A DNA stretch of 64,000 bases from an uncultured Pirellulales bacterium (GTDB lineage Bacteria; Planctomycetota; Planctomycetia; Pirellulales; Thermoguttaceae): assembly GCA_938015445.1 (NCBI GenBank), contig CALLPE010000003.1:1-64000 (forward strand), read 5' to 3'. The notes under the pieces are model-generated. The model made no database searches. It was not told the DNA's origin and saw nothing but the letters and a program-made list of their open reading frames with translations. A program made the position numbers and the translations under genes. Shown piece by piece: positions 38,824 through 50,400 of the stretch; within the stretch, counting starts at the first letter, position 1; each line of letters begins with the position of its first letter.

Positions 38824-39345
38824 ATGGTCGGCAATGGCCCTGGTAGCGAGAAAGAAGTTTTCGATGTGCGCAAGATCCGCCGCCTGGTGGAGCTGATGAA
38901 GGAACACGACCTGGGCGAGATCGACCTCCGCCAAGGAGACACCCGGATCAAACTTCGCCGCATCGGATCGGCTGCCCCCACCGAGCTGCCCGCCTTAGTC
39001 ACTCCCACCACGCCCGCCGTGGGCCAAAACTCGCCGCCGCCGGTGCCGTCGCCTGTGGCCGAGTCGCTGTCAGCAGAGAAAGTCGAGGCCGACGACGCCA
39101 ATATCGTTGTCATTCGCAGCCCGATGGTCGGGACTTTCTACGCCGCTCCCGACCCGGATTCACCCCCGTATGTCAAGGTCGGCGACCATGTGGGGCCGGA
39201 AACCACAGTGTGCATCATCGAGGCCATGAAGGTGTTCAATCAGATACCAGCCGAAGCATCCGGCAAAATCGTGGCGGTGTTGGTCGATAACGGCGAACCG
39301 GTGGAATACGGCCAGCCACTGTTCAAGCTGGATACGCGGAGGTGA
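38824..39345 (+). CDS. accB: acetyl-CoA carboxylase biotin carboxyl carrier protein (173 aa)
   Basis: AccB carries the biotin that shuttles carboxyl groups in the first step of fatty acid synthesis. The C-terminal biotinyl domain has the EAMKVFNQI motif, whose Lys is biotinylated, and [10 protein letters not shown]-like strand [13 protein letters not shown]. The N-terminus ([21 protein letters not shown]) and a Pro/Ala linker are as usual. The ATG at 38824 is preferred to 38818 because ggagg at 38813-38817 stands at the right distance only from the second. accC follows 4 bases after the stop. Confidence 0.95.
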   Translation: MVGNGPGSEKEVFDVRKIRRLVELMKEHDLGEIDLRQGDTRIKLRRIGSAAPTELPALVTPTTPAVGQNSPPPVPSPVAESLSAEKVEADDANIVVIRSPMVGTFYAAPDPDSPPYVKVGDHVGPETTVCIIEAMKVFNQIPAEASGKIVAVLVDNGEPVEYGQPLFKLDTRR

Positions 39346-39349
39346 AACG

Positions 39350-40693
39350 GTGTTCAAACGCGTGCTGGTTGCCAACCGGGGCGAAATAGCGCTGCGCGTA
39401 ATCAGGGCGTGCAAAGAGCTGGGCATTGAGACGGTTGCCATCTACAGCGAAGCCGACCGAGGGGCCGCCTACTTGCGACTTGCCGACGAGGCGTATTGCA
39501 TCGGGCCGGCCCGCGCCGCCGATAGTTACCTGCGGATCGACCGGGTCATCAGCGCCGCCGAGATCGGCAACGTGCAGGCCATCCATCCCGGCTACGGATT
39601 CTTGTCCGAGAATCCCCAGTTTGCCGATGTGTGCCGAAGCTGCAACATCGAATTCATCGGCCCCAGCCATGAAGCGATGGCCTTGGTGGGCGACAAGAAC
39701 GCCGCCCGCAAATTAGCTAAGCAAATCGGCGTGCCCACGGTGCCCGGCAGCGACGATGTCATCCAGAGCGAAGCCCACGCTCTGAATTTGGCCCGGCAAA
39801 TCGGCTTTCCGGTGCTAATCAAAGCGGCTGCTGGGGGTGGTGGTAGGGGTATGCGGGTGGCGGTCAACGAACTGGCGTTGCGGTCCGGGCTTCAGCAGGC
39901 CCAAGCCGAGGCCGAGGCCGCTTTCGGCTCTCCCGACGTGTACCTAGAAAAATACATCGAACATCCCCGACATGTGGAAGTGCAGGTACTGGCCGATCTG
40001 CACGGGAACGTAGTGCATTTGTGGGAGCGCGACTGCACTTTGCAGCGCCGGCATCAAAAACTGGTCGAGGAAAGCCCAGCCCCTAACCTCGACCCGGCTA
40101 CTCGCCAGGACCTATGCCAAGCCGCAGTGAAATTGGTAAAAGCGGCAAACTACACCAACGCCGGGACGGTGGAGTTCGTATTGGACCGGCAAGGACATTT
40201 CTACTTCATCGAGGTCAACGCCCGCATCCAGGTCGAGCACCCTGTGACCGAAATGGTTACCGGCATCGACCTGATAAAGGCACAGATTCGCGTTGCGGCG
40301 GGCGAACCGCTGCCGTTCCGACAAGAGGACATTTCGCAGCGCGGGGTAGCCATCGAGTGCCGCATCAATGCCGAAGACCCCGAGAAAAACTTTCGCCCCA
40401 CCCCGGGCGAAATCACTCAACTGTTCACGCCGGGCGGTTTCGGCGTGCGGTTCGACTCCCACATCCACCAAGGGTACGTGGTCTCTCCGTACTACGACTC
40501 GCTGATCGGCAAGCTGATAGTCCATCAGCCTACACGCAGCGAAGCTATCGCCTGTATGCAGCGGGCGCTGGCCGAGTTGCGCATCGAGGGCATCAAGACC
40601 ACGGTACCGCTGCATCAGAAGATTTTAAGCCATTCGGCCTTCGCCGAAGGGCGAGTGGATACCACTTTCATCGAACGTACATGGCCGAGTTGA
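39350..40693 (+). CDS. accC: acetyl-CoA carboxylase biotin carboxylase subunit (447 aa)
   Basis: AccC uses ATP and bicarbonate to carboxylate the biotin on AccB. It begins with GTG ([17 protein letters not shown]), with ggagg at 39338-39342 inside the end of accB, so translation is probably coupled. ATP-grasp signatures include the glycine-rich loop [37 protein letters not shown] and [16 protein letters not shown]. Length and ending match the family. No carboxyltransferase subunits (accA, accD) are in the window. Confidence 0.97.
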   Translation: MFKRVLVANRGEIALRVIRACKELGIETVAIYSEADRGAAYLRLADEAYCIGPARAADSYLRIDRVISAAEIGNVQAIHPGYGFLSENPQFADVCRSCNIEFIGPSHEAMALVGDKNAARKLAKQIGVPTVPGSDDVIQSEAHALNLARQIGFPVLIKAAAGGGGRGMRVAVNELALRSGLQQAQAEAEAAFGSPDVYLEKYIEHPRHVEVQVLADLHGNVVHLWERDCTLQRRHQKLVEESPAPNLDPATRQDLCQAAVKLVKAANYTNAGTVEFVLDRQGHFYFIEVNARIQVEHPVTEMVTGIDLIKAQIRVAAGEPLPFRQEDISQRGVAIECRINAEDPEKNFRPTPGEITQLFTPGGFGVRFDSHIHQGYVVSPYYDSLIGKLIVHQPTRSEAIACMQRALAELRIEGIKTTVPLHQKILSHSAFAEGRVDTTFIERTWPS

Positions 40694-40924
40694 AATCGGC
40701 GCCGAGATTGTTGATAAAATAAATCGATTGGGCCAATGGCGCAGCGCCGACCGGGCCAGGCGGTAGTGCATCGCCGGGTCGTGATGCGGCCTGCTGCGGT
40801 CTTGTCGCCCGTCGGTGCGATCGTGTAGCAATTGGATTGAGCTTTTGATTACTGGAGTGACAGGATTGAAGCTGAAGGCACAGCTAGCAATGTGAGATGC
40901 CACTGGTTCGTATTGGAGTGACCT

Positions 40925-42238
40925 ATGAGTAATACTCTTGCCCGACCCCCGCAGGTGCCGTCGCACATCCGGCGTGTGGGGATACTTTTTGCTGGCGGAC
41001 CGGCGCCGGCCGCCAACGCGGTAATATCCACGGCCGCCGTGTCTTTTTTGCGTAACAACATCGAGGTGATTGGGATTCTTTACGGATACAGCGGGCTGGT
41101 GAAGTACTCGCCGGAGAATCCCTTGGTAGAAGGCCGCGACTACATCCACATTACCCACAAAATTCTCAAGCGCACCCGCAATAGCCAAGGCATTTTGATC
41201 GGCACCGCGCGCACCAACCCCGGCAAGGACATCTCCGAGCCGGCGCACTTGAAGGACCCCCAGCGTACTGCGCCGTTGCGGGCGGTTTACGATGGTCTGC
41301 GCTCTATCGGGGTAGACGCCCTGATTTCCATCGGCGGCGACGATACGCTAAAGACCGCCAACAAGTTCAAGCTCTTTCAGGAGGAACTTCCCGAGGGCAG
41401 CCCGCGCATCCCTGTGGTCCACTTGCCGAAGACCATCGACAACGACTACATGGGTATCGATTTCACCTTCGGTTACTTCACGGCCGTGGACACCATGGCC
41501 GAAGAAATACGCAATCTGCTAGCCGACGCCGAGGCTAACCGGTCGTACTTTATTGTAGAGTCTATGGGCCGCAGCGCTGGCTGGTTGGCATATGGTGCGG
41601 CGATTGCCGGCGAGGCCAGCTTGGTCATCAGCGTCGAAGACATCCACGGCAAGTACGAGACCAGCGAAGAGTTCGTCAATCCCAAGACCGGCAAGAGGGA
41701 GCTGCGCCGCATTATGGACCTTCAGCAGGTCGTAAACCGTATCGTGGCCACCATGCGCGTCCGCGAAGAGGCCGAAGGAAAAGAGTTCGGCGTGATCGTG
41801 CTGGCTGAAGGTCTGGCCGAGTATCTGCCGTACTCGCACATCGAAGGGGTGCCGCGAGACGAGCATGGCCACATCGCTATCTCGCAACTGAATCTCGCCC
41901 GCACCTTCGCCACTCTGGTGGGCAACGAATACACCAGGCAAACCGGCAAAAAGAAGAAGATCACCGGCTTGCAGCTCGGATACGAGACCCGCTGCGCCCG
42001 GCCGCAAGCCTTCGATGTGATGCTGGGAAGCCAGTTGGGCGTCGGGGCCTATCGGGCGCTAGTCGAAAGGCGGCTGGATGGGGTAATGGTGTCCGTTTCA
42101 GGACAACTGGAACTCAACTACGTGCCGTTCAGCCAGTTGGTCGATCCGCAAACGCTGGTCACGGTGGTGCGGTATATCGAGCCGGGCAGCGACTTCCACC
42201 GCCTGGCACGATTCCTGGAAACTTACGTCAACGAATGA
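40925..42238 (+). CDS. 6-phosphofructokinase, probably pyrophosphate-dependent (437 aa)
   Basis: This enzyme phosphorylates fructose 6-phosphate in glycolysis. The motif ISIGGDDTLK has Asp after GGD where ATP-dependent enzymes have Gly, the mark of pyrophosphate users, and the catalytic loop is PKTIDNDYMGID. Other active-site segments are VESMGRSAGWLA and the C-terminal GYETRCARPQAFDVMLGSQLG. At 437 residues it fits the longer PPi-type clade. A possible 5' untranslated stretch of about 230 bases separates it from accC. The sulfatase gene begins shortly downstream and the first in-frame ATG overlaps this stop. Confidence 0.9.
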   Translation: MSNTLARPPQVPSHIRRVGILFAGGPAPAANAVISTAAVSFLRNNIEVIGILYGYSGLVKYSPENPLVEGRDYIHITHKILKRTRNSQGILIGTARTNPGKDISEPAHLKDPQRTAPLRAVYDGLRSIGVDALISIGGDDTLKTANKFKLFQEELPEGSPRIPVVHLPKTIDNDYMGIDFTFGYFTAVDTMAEEIRNLLADAEANRSYFIVESMGRSAGWLAYGAAIAGEASLVISVEDIHGKYETSEEFVNPKTGKRELRRIMDLQQVVNRIVATMRVREEAEGKEFGVIVLAEGLAEYLPYSHIEGVPRDEHGHIAISQLNLARTFATLVGNEYTRQTGKKKKITGLQLGYETRCARPQAFDVMLGSQLGVGAYRALVERRLDGVMVSVSGQLELNYVPFSQLVDPQTLVTVVRYIEPGSDFHRLARFLETYVNE

Positions 42239-42291
42239 CGTGCCGGCAGCAGCGCTCGGGCGTTGGCGTTATTGCTCAAATGGGAGCAGGA

Positions 42292-43740
42292 ATGCGTACT
42301 ACAGCCGTTTGCTCACGCGGTACGAAACTCGGATCGCCAGAGGCCGACGCCTGGGGCCTGTGGTATTGCGCTGCTGGTGTGATAGCGGCGCTGCTGGTCG
42401 CGACAGTCGGACAGCCGGCCGCTGCCGCCCAAGCAACCGCTGTTGCCGAGAAGCCCAATTTCCTGTTGATAGTAGCCGACGACTTGGGCTGGGCCGACGT
42501 GGGATTCCACGGCGCAAAGATTCGTACCCCAAATCTGGACCAGCTTGCCCGCGAAGGCGTCCGCCTAGACCAGCACTACGTGCAACCGGTATGTACGCCT
42601 ACGCGAGCGGCACTGCTGACTGGCCGGTATCCCAGCCGCTTTGGACCCCACGTGCTAGCGCCGAGCAATCTGCGCGCGCTGCCAAAGGGCACGCTCACGT
42701 TGGCTTCGGCGCTGAAGTCGGTAGGGTACAGTACGTATTTGTCGGGCAAGTGGCACTTAGGCTCGCGGCCTGAATGGGGGCCGAACCATTATGGTTTCGA
42801 TCATAGCTATGGCTCGCTCGCCGGGGCGGCAGACCCATGGACCCATCAGTATCGTCCTGGCCCCTACGCCAAGACGTGGCACCGCGACGGCCAGCCGCTA
42901 GAGGAGGAAGGCAACGCCACCGAACTTGTCGCCCGCCAGGCGGTGGAGTGGATTCGCCAGAAGCGCCAACCCTGGCTGATTTACGTTCCTTTCCAAGCAG
43001 TGCACATTCCCATCGATGCGCCGGACGAGTACAAGAAGGCTTATCAAGACTTGACGTTGTTCAAAGACCCAGTCAAAGACGAATCCTATCGCCGGTTTGC
43101 AGCGTTCGTTACACAAATGGATGCCAAGATTGGCGAACTTATTGCTGCCCTTGAACAAACCGGCCAGCGCGACAACACGCTGGTGATCTTCTTCAGCGAT
43201 AACGGCGGCCTGCCCGGCGGAAAGAACCCTTACATCAGCACCGTGCCCGACACTCCTGTGCTCAGCAGCAATCTGCCATTGCGGGGCCACAAGGGGCAAT
43301 TGTACGAGGGAGGCGTCCGCGTAGTGGCTCTGGTAAACTGGCCGGGCAAACTGCGGCCCGGCGTGATGACCGCTCCTATTCACGCCGTCGATTGGATGCC
43401 TACGCTGGCCGCTTTGGCGGGCTTTAAACCCACGGATGACCCCCGTTGGGACGGCCATAATATCTGGCCACTGCTGACCGGTCAGGCGAAGCAGACCGAG
43501 CCGCGGACGCTGTACATCCCGCTGCGCAACGGTTCTGCCATCCGCCACGGCGATTGGAAGCTGATAATTACGCCCAAAGGGGTGCGCGAGCTGTACAACT
43601 TGAGCAACGATCCTTACGAAAAAAACAACTTGGCCGAAAAGGAGCCGCAGCGCGTCGAACAGCTCGAAAAGCTCCTGGCGCAATTCCAGAAGTACGACGT
43701 AACCACTTTGCCTGCGGATTTGAAAGACCTGGCACCGTAA
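42292..43740 (+). CDS. secreted formylglycine-dependent sulfatase (482 aa)
   Basis: It hydrolyses sulfate esters, probably on polysaccharides, outside the cytoplasm. A signal segment (AAGVIAALLVATVG, then QPAAAAQA) precedes the catalytic domain. The modification motif is C101-T-P-T-R (VCTPTRAALLTGR), whose Cys becomes formylglycine. Metal residues include D63-D64 in LLIVADDLGWADV and the Asp-Asn in VIFFSDNGG; KWHLG carries active-site Lys and His. Planctomycetes have very large sulfatase sets. The ATG at 42292 with ggagcagga upstream is chosen; the frame also opens at 42235, overlapping the pfk stop. No maturase is nearby. Confidence 0.92.
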   Translation: MRTTAVCSRGTKLGSPEADAWGLWYCAAGVIAALLVATVGQPAAAAQATAVAEKPNFLLIVADDLGWADVGFHGAKIRTPNLDQLAREGVRLDQHYVQPVCTPTRAALLTGRYPSRFGPHVLAPSNLRALPKGTLTLASALKSVGYSTYLSGKWHLGSRPEWGPNHYGFDHSYGSLAGAADPWTHQYRPGPYAKTWHRDGQPLEEEGNATELVARQAVEWIRQKRQPWLIYVPFQAVHIPIDAPDEYKKAYQDLTLFKDPVKDESYRRFAAFVTQMDAKIGELIAALEQTGQRDNTLVIFFSDNGGLPGGKNPYISTVPDTPVLSSNLPLRGHKGQLYEGGVRVVALVNWPGKLRPGVMTAPIHAVDWMPTLAALAGFKPTDDPRWDGHNIWPLLTGQAKQTEPRTLYIPLRNGSAIRHGDWKLIITPKGVRELYNLSNDPYEKNNLAEKEPQRVEQLEKLLAQFQKYDVTTLPADLKDLAP

Positions 43741-43763
43741 AGCAGTTTTCCGCTCTGCGGCCC

Positions 43764-43885
43764 TGAGCTTTGCGTTGGATTGCGTGAGCCTGCGCAGTGC
43801 GGGCCATAGACGACGCACTTCGGACCATGTAAGCGGTGGCGGGCCCCTTCGGCTAAGCTCTGGGTTGGACTGCCTGAGCCGACGC
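43764..43885. repeat. imperfect direct repeat, 31 bp at 91-bp spacing
   Basis: Blocks at 43764-43794 and 43855-43885 share 24 of 31 bases (core gttgga-tg-ctgagcc type). They lie in the short space between the convergent sulfatase and hisB genes. Function is unknown. Confidence 0.6.
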
Positions 43886-43910
43886 GCGGTCGCCTGTTGC
43901 AGATGTGTGT

Positions 43911-44498
43911 TTACAGCATGCCTTTGGTACTGGGCACACCGCCGATGCGTGGGTCCGGCTCGACGGCCATCCGTAGCGCGCGGGCGACGGCTTTGAAAAT
44001 CCCTTCGGCAATGTGGTGGCTGTTTCGCCCGTAATGCACAATCACGTGCAGGTTGCACAGCGCGTTGTTGGCCACGGCGTGCCAGAACTCGGCCACAAGT
44101 TCGCTATCGAACTGACCGATTTTCGGGCTGGGAAAATCCGCCTGGAATACTACGTGGGGCCGCCCGCTTAAATCTATTGCGGCGCTGACCAGCGTTTCTT
44201 CCATCGGCAGCAAGAAGTGGCCGTAACGACGGATGCCCGCCCGGTCGCCCAGCGCTTCGGCAATCGCCTTGCCCAAGCAAATTCCAGCGTCTTCGACCGT
44301 GTGATGCTGATCCACCTGCAAGTCGCCTTGGGCCTGAAGCATCAGGTCCACTGCGGCGTGCTTGGCCAACAGCTCTAACATGTGGTTCAGGAAGCCCACG
44401 CCGCTGTCTACCCGTGCCTGACCGGAACCGTCCAGCGACAGTTCCAGCACGATATGGGTTTCGCCAGTTTGTCGTTCGATGCGAGCGGTTCTCGTCAT
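43911..44498 (-). CDS. hisB: imidazoleglycerol-phosphate dehydratase (195 aa)
   Basis: HisB removes water from imidazoleglycerol phosphate in histidine biosynthesis. Both manganese-binding motifs of the family are present: [14 protein letters not shown] and [17 protein letters not shown]. The start at 44498 ([16 protein letters not shown]) matches the single-function bacterial enzyme; there is no fused phosphatase domain. It is the last gene of a leftward his set, hisD-hisC-hisB, about 108 bp after hisC. Confidence 0.96.
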   Translation of the reverse strand: MTRTARIERQTGETHIVLELSLDGSGQARVDSGVGFLNHMLELLAKHAAVDLMLQAQGDLQVDQHHTVEDAGICLGKAIAEALGDRAGIRRYGHFLLPMEETLVSAAIDLSGRPHVVFQADFPSPKIGQFDSELVAEFWHAVANNALCNLHVIVHYGRNSHHIAEGIFKAVARALRMAVEPDPRIGGVPSTKGML

Positions 44499-44605
44499 GC
44501 CAGCAACCTTGTGGCCTTTGAAATGCTGGGGCATGCCAGTTTGGTTGTCGCCGTGTGCGGTGGGGCGCCGCAAAATCCTTTTCCCCGCTACACGCTGTTG
44601 CGCCG

Positions 44606-45655
44606 CTACATAATTCTGCGCAGTACGTCCAACAGCGTGTCGATTTGCTCGTCGCTGCCGACGGTGATACGCAGGCCGTCGCCCCAGCCCGGATAGTCCA
44701 TGTATCGGACCAGGATGCGCCGACGTTTGAGTTCCTCATACAGCGGCCTCACTGGCCGGTGCGGATGTGTGCTCCAGACGAAGTTTGCCTGCGAATCGAC
44801 CGTTACAAATCCTAAGGCCCTCATCCCCGCTACAAGCCGCCCCCGCGTAGCCAGAATCTTTGCCCTGGTGTCGCGCAGCCACTGCTGATCGTCAATCGCC
44901 GCAGTAGCGGCGGCAATCGATAGCGTGTCGCAGTTGTACGAATCTTTGACCTTTATCATCTGTTCGATCAACGGCGGTTGGGCCACCAGGTAGCCAAACC
45001 GCAGACCCGCCAAAGCATACGACTTGCTCAGCGAACGGGAAACCATCACCTTTTCGTTTTCCGTTACCAAACCGAGGCAATTGGTTTCCGCAAAATCCAC
45101 GTATGCCTCATCGACCAGCAACGGGCATGGCAACTGCTGGGCCAACTCGGCCACCTTCGCCGGTGGAACCACCGTGCCCGAGGGACTATTCGGATTGGCC
45201 AAGAAAACCAGCTTCAGGTCGCCAGTGGCAGAGGCGAATTGCTCCGGAAGAGTCCAATCTGGTTGAAAAAAAACCTCTTCCCAATGTGCGCCTTGCAACT
45301 CGGCCAATGTGCGATAGAGGATGTAGCTGGGATAAGGCAGACGCAAAGTCTGTCCTGCTGCCACTAGTGCGCGGGTGACGATCGTCAGAATATCGTCGCT
45401 GCCGTTTCCGCACAGAATCCAATTCGGCTCGACCGAGAGCACCTCGGCCGCCTTGAGCCGAAACTGCGTAGCCAGCGGATCGGGATACTTCGGCAGTCGG
45501 GCGATGGCAGCGCTGATGGCTTCGGCCACGGCCGGCGATGGAGGATACGGATTCTCGTTGGTGTTGAGCTTTATGTACCCGCCGTCTTGCGGTTGCTCGC
45601 CCGGTGTATACCCGGTCATGCGCACAATTTCTGGACGAAAGTACTGGCTAACCAT
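44606..45655 (-). CDS. hisC: histidinol-phosphate aminotransferase (349 aa)
   Basis: HisC is a PLP enzyme that transaminates imidazole acetol phosphate with glutamate. Family motifs are the N-terminal [46 protein letters not shown] and [14 protein letters not shown] with the PLP lysine. The ATG at 45655 ([16 protein letters not shown]) gives normal length; the frame extends to 45754 without family similarity. It lies between hisD and hisB on the same strand. Confidence 0.95.
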   Translation of the reverse strand: MVSQYFRPEIVRMTGYTPGEQPQDGGYIKLNTNENPYPPSPAVAEAISAAIARLPKYPDPLATQFRLKAAEVLSVEPNWILCGNGSDDILTIVTRALVAAGQTLRLPYPSYILYRTLAELQGAHWEEVFFQPDWTLPEQFASATGDLKLVFLANPNSPSGTVVPPAKVAELAQQLPCPLLVDEAYVDFAETNCLGLVTENEKVMVSRSLSKSYALAGLRFGYLVAQPPLIEQMIKVKDSYNCDTLSIAAATAAIDDQQWLRDTRAKILATRGRLVAGMRALGFVTVDSQANFVWSTHPHRPVRPLYEELKRRRILVRYMDYPGWGDGLRITVGSDEQIDTLLDVLRRIM

Positions 45656-45791
45656 GGTCGACTTGCTCGTTGGTAGTGCCCACGGCACGGGCATGACTGT
45701 CTCTGCAACCGAGTTTTCATCTGCTCGGCCGCCGTCGGTGCGCTTCAGCCACATGCACGCACGGCAGCCTACGTAGCTTGGCAGGGCGACC

Positions 45792-47153
45792 TCACTTTTG
45801 GCAGCGTATCTCTACGCTGCGTCGATGGGCCGTCAGCCCTTCTTTCGAGGCCAGCAGGGCCACATCGTCGGCCAGTTGTCGCAGCCCTTCCTCCGCGAAG
45901 CAGATGATGCTTCCAGCCCGAAGAAAATCGTTCGCGCTTAGCCCGCTTGCCCAGCGTGCCGTGCCGCTGGTGGGCAACACGTGCGATGGTCCGGCAGCAT
46001 AGTCCCCCAATGCCACAGGAGTAAAGTTGCCCAGAAAAATTGCCCCGGCACAGCGTATTTTCTGGCTTAACTGCTCAGCGTTTTCGGTAGCGATGTGCAG
46101 GTGTTCCGGTGCTATGTAGTCGGTTATTGCGCACGCTTCCTGGGGATCGCACACCAGGATGGCTGCGCCAAACTGTTCCAGGCTTTCGCGGGCAAGAGTG
46201 CCCCGCTCCAGATCGGCCAGTTGCTTCGCCGCTTCGGCCAGTGTGGCGTCGATCGCCTGTTGGCTCCAGCTTATCAGGATGCTGGCACCGGGAGCGTGCT
46301 CGGCCTGGGCCAGCAAATCGGCGGCAGTGAAGTCCGCCCGTGTAGAGTCATCGACGAGCACCACCACTTCGCTGGGGCCGGCGATCGAGTCGATATCGAC
46401 CGTACCATAAACGTGCTTTTTCGCCAGGGCCACGAACAGGTTGCCCGGCCCGACGATCTTATCCACCGGCGCAATACCCTCGGCTCCATAAGCCAAGGCG
46501 GCGACCGCTTGCGCACCGCCGATGCGGTAGACCTCGGTCACGCCCAACTCGTAGCAGGTGGCCAACAGATCCGCATTGTAAGCCCCGAACCGAGTGGGTG
46601 GAGCGACTAAGGCCAACTGTTCAACACCGGCAACTTGTGCCGGCACTACGGTCATCAGCACCGTCGAAGGGTACGCCGCTGCACCTCCCGGCACGCAAAT
46701 GCCGACCCGACGCAATGGCGTGTACCGCTGCACCAGGTATCCCCCCGGTCGCTCCACACGCACGTCGCGATGCAAAATAGCTTGCTGAAACGAGCAGATG
46801 TTCTGACGGACGCGGCGTACGGCGTCCAGGAACCCCGGCTGGGCTGAAGCATGCGCCCGGCGCAGCTCTTCCAGCGGCACACGGACCGAGTGGGCGTCTA
46901 GCTGCACCTTGTCGATTCGAGCCGTGTAATCCAGTACGGCGGTCAAACCTTTCTCGGCCACATCCCTACAGATGCGCTCCACCACCTGCTGCGGCGCAAG
47001 CGGCTGGCCGAAGACCTCCACCGTGCGTTGGCGTCCCGCCTCGGTCACAACGTCGCCCTGGATGCCAAGCCGCCGCCGCAACTGGTCGAGAGCAGCTTGA
47101 ACGTCGTGTCGGCTAGTATCAATGCGCAGTATGTTTATTGATTCGGTCGTCAT
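45792..47153 (-). CDS. hisD: histidinol dehydrogenase (453 aa)
   Basis: HisD oxidises L-histidinol to L-histidine in two NAD-dependent steps with zinc. Signature segments are RRVGICVPGGAAAYPSTVLM, DKIVGPGNLFVALAK, IAGPSEVVVLVDD, YIAPEHLHI and GPSHVLPTSGTARW. A gaggga ribosome binding site stands before the ATG at 47153. First gene of the leftward hisD-hisC-hisB set, with gaps of about 140 and 110 bp. The other his genes are not in the window. Confidence 0.96.
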   Translation of the reverse strand: MTTESINILRIDTSRHDVQAALDQLRRRLGIQGDVVTEAGRQRTVEVFGQPLAPQQVVERICRDVAEKGLTAVLDYTARIDKVQLDAHSVRVPLEELRRAHASAQPGFLDAVRRVRQNICSFQQAILHRDVRVERPGGYLVQRYTPLRRVGICVPGGAAAYPSTVLMTVVPAQVAGVEQLALVAPPTRFGAYNADLLATCYELGVTEVYRIGGAQAVAALAYGAEGIAPVDKIVGPGNLFVALAKKHVYGTVDIDSIAGPSEVVVLVDDSTRADFTAADLLAQAEHAPGASILISWSQQAIDATLAEAAKQLADLERGTLARESLEQFGAAILVCDPQEACAITDYIAPEHLHIATENAEQLSQKIRCAGAIFLGNFTPVALGDYAAGPSHVLPTSGTARWASGLSANDFLRAGSIICFAEEGLRQLADDVALLASKEGLTAHRRSVEIRCQK

Positions 47154-47478
47154 TGTGGTCCCTCGCTCCGAATACAAACAGCATACATTACACGCCGACG
47201 GAGACAAAGGGAGCCGTTACGGCGCAAACGGGGACAAAGGGAACGGTGACGGCGCAAACGGCCAGGTGAGCAAAATCCCACCAAGCAGGTTCTCTTGTCA
47301 GTGGTGGTGAGACCTTCGACAGCAACGCTTTGCCGACGCCGAGTGTGCTCGTGGCTTGTCCCGTGGCATGCTGGCTTGGTGCCGGAGTATCGTGGGCAGG
47401 GGCCGCCCGGGACGAACAGCGGGCACCGACACTCAGCGCAACCGGCCTGAGCGCGGCGTGAGTCGGTTGCATTCAGAT
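47154..47478. other. intergenic, upstream of hisD
   Basis: About 325 bases between hisD and the end of the PEP-CTERM gene. It contains a 30-bp tandem duplication and no supported gene. No clear histidine-leader attenuator (a run of His codons before a terminator) was found. Confidence 0.5.
47200..47259. repeat. 30-bp tandem duplication upstream of hisD
   Basis: Two adjacent 30-base units (47200-47229 and 47230-47259) share 26 bases, with common blocks gacaaaggga and acggcgcaaac. They lie about 50-100 bases upstream of the hisD start, in its likely promoter or leader region. Confidence 0.9.
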
Positions 47479-50400
47479 TTACCCCGCCATTCGCCTGCGC
47501 AAAGCTAGCATGGCCAATAGTGCCGTCCCGGCCAGCAACAGGGCGGAGGGCTCTGGCACCGCAGCCGTTGGAGCGAGCTGCTCGGCCAGCAGCGACAGAG
47601 CCGCCCCGGCGCCAGGGGGCGCGGCGGATGATAAGAAAACGACCTTGCCGCCGGGTGCCACGTACACGTGTTGCTGTGCGATGCTGATTGCGCGCAATTC
47701 CGCTTCCTCTCCCACCAACAAACCGCCGCTGCCGGTAACACTGCCGAAGTACACCTCCAGCGTGCCTGGGCCGGTGTCGACCGAGCCGTCGTTCACCACG
47801 TCGTTCCAGAAGGTCAGCGGCTGGCCGCCGGCAGCGAAGATGCGCGCCCCAGGGCGATTTGTCACGTGGCCGAAGAAATCGGCTCCGCCGCTGAAATCCA
47901 TCCGACCTTCGTTGACGATGCCTTTTGCAGCCACTGTGCCGGCTTGCAGAATGCCGTGCCCCATCACGCGGGCGGCGGACTTGAAGTTCATGCCGTTGGG
48001 CGCTGCCAGTTTGCCGCCATAGAGAACAACCGTTCCGGAAATGTCGGCCTTGTCGGCATCGCGAAGCGTGACGCTGTTGGCGCCGACGTGCAGCTCGCCC
48101 GCCAGCGACACGCCGGCAGTACTGTCGGCCCGGCCGAGGCTCAACTCGCCGGTAGGACTGATGACCGAGCCGGGCGCTGCCGCGACTTCGGCTTCAACCG
48201 CACCGGCCCCTGTGAACCTTCCGGTGGAGGAGAAGGCGATCCTCGAACCGCTGACTGTGCCGCCCACATTGCGAAGCAATCCGGCAAACGTCAAAGTGCC
48301 GTCCACGGCTTCTATGCGACCTTTGTTGAGGACCTCGCATTTCAGCTCGCCGAAGCCGCGGAGTTCCCCATAAAACCAAGGCTCATAGCTTTGTAAGTCC
48401 AGGCGGACAGCCGTGATAGAGCCACCACGCAATTGCAACGGAGCCCAGATGACAATCGCCGGCGCCGACGAAAAGACGGTCACTGCATCCGCGCCGACGT
48501 CTAATCCCTCGAGATACACACTCGTCGCGGCGGGAGCGCGGGCTGCCGCCGTCACGTCGCCCACGAGTATGCCGTAACCGGAAAGCGTCCCATGCACGTG
48601 CAGAGCACCGCCCTCGGCCCGGAGAGTACCTTCGGCCAACGCCACGTCACTACGGATTTCGCCGAAGCCGGCGATTGTTCGGTCGAACCCTACTTTCAGT
48701 CCATTGGCTGCCACGATGGTGCCGCCGGCCAGCGTCGTTCGCGTGCCCAATATGCCTGGTCCCGCTGAGTAAACTGTCGCGGTCCGATTGCCGACATCGA
48801 TGCCTTCTGAAAGCCATACGGTGCCGGTCGGCTTGGTCAGTTCGTTGACCCAGGCCTGTACATTGCCGATGGTCACTCCGTAGCCAAACAATCGGCCGGC
48901 GACCAACAACGGCGCCTCGGAGTTCTCGCCGTGCAACACTGCGTTCTGTAGCTCGACATCTCCGACGACCGTGCCATGCCCCGCGCATACATCCCCATCG
49001 GCCAGGCGTACGCCGTGAGGCGCAAAAAGCGTGCCGCCGAAAATCTCGGTAAGCGTTCCGAGGTCGGCCGCCCCGTCGCTATACACACGGGCAACCGAGG
49101 GACCCACTCGAAGCGATTGCGTCATTTGCACCCTGCCTGTGGGGGCTGCGACGGCGTGATTGACTGGACCGACGACGATTCCGTAGCCGGCCAGTCCGGG
49201 CGACGCCCCGTCGATTTGCAGACCGTTTCTGGCGACAAGGACGCCGTTTTCCAAGCGGACGGTGTGGTTCCACACAAAGGCCAAGTCTTGGTCGAACAAT
49301 TCGAGCGTGGCGTCGCTTTCGACCTTAACAGGACCTTCGAAGCGGAAGCCATCTGGAGAATCGGGCGTGCCCAGTCGCAACTTCCCGCCTCGGGCGACGA
49401 TTCCTTCTCCCAGCGGCGCAGAGCCTGCCACTTTGCCTTGCACCGTTCCGTAGCCGACTAGCGAGGCCCGCGCCTGCTCGGGTGCGTGGCTCACCAGGTC
49501 AAGTTCTCCGGCCAAGCAGATCGTGGCGTCGGCGAGTTCGATGCGGCTGTTGTCATACACCCAAAGCCAGCCCTCGCCGGGCAGTTCCAGACGGCCGCCG
49601 TCGCGTATCTCCAGCTTGCCGTTGTTGACGGCCATGCTTCCCAGGTCTACCCGATAAACCGATTCCATACCCGTCACGGTCAGCCGGCCGAATGATGTTC
49701 GTGTTTCGCCTAGTGTTACGCTCCACGGAGAAGTGATCAGCCCTCCGTCGCTAACCTTCACCGATCCGTTCCCAGCCCCGCCGATTATCATGCCGCCGTC
49801 AACCGACATTGAGGACTGACTGCCGGTTACGGTGACTTCGCCCACGGCGCTGGAATGCTCGTCGGCCAAGCGCATCGACTGACATTGGACTTGACCGCCG
49901 TCGGTAACCAGCAGTTTTCCTTTGCCTCCGCTAGAAAGTCCCACCTGCAAGCCGGTGGCCGAAAGGAGCGAGCCGGCGCCGCTAACCAGCACCGTGTTGT
50001 TTTGGTTTGACGATCGGCCGACTCGCAAATCGTCGGCGCTCAGCCGTCCGCCGGCGGTGATTCTCACCGAGCCGGCAGCGCCATTATTCATGCCGACCAT
50101 CATCGAAGGGGTATTCAAGCGGGAACCACTGCCCTCGATGCGCAGTTGGCCGATGCCGCCCGCGTAGCAACCAACAATAAAACAATAATGTGATTTGTCG
50201 CCTCGACTTGCCCACCGCCGGCGATCGTCATCGTCCCGTGCCCGCTGGCCCCAATTCGCATCGAGTGTAGTGCGGTCAACTGCGACCCGGTGCCGGCGAC
50301 AAGTGCTGTGCCCATCGAGCCGATTTCGGCGCCTACCGTGATATGGTCCGACGTAATGCCGGCGCCGTTCTGAACAGTCAGCATGCCGCAGCCGTGTTGG

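Noticed and set aside
47154-47300. Histidine attenuator leader before hisD
   Set aside because: No short leader frame with a run of His codons and no terminator/antiterminator pair could be found.
50165-50195. Programmed ribosomal frameshift in the PEP-CTERM gene
   Set aside because: The site is a perfect 8-bp tandem duplication whose removal restores the frame exactly; the shift needed is not backed by a slippery heptamer with a visible downstream structure.
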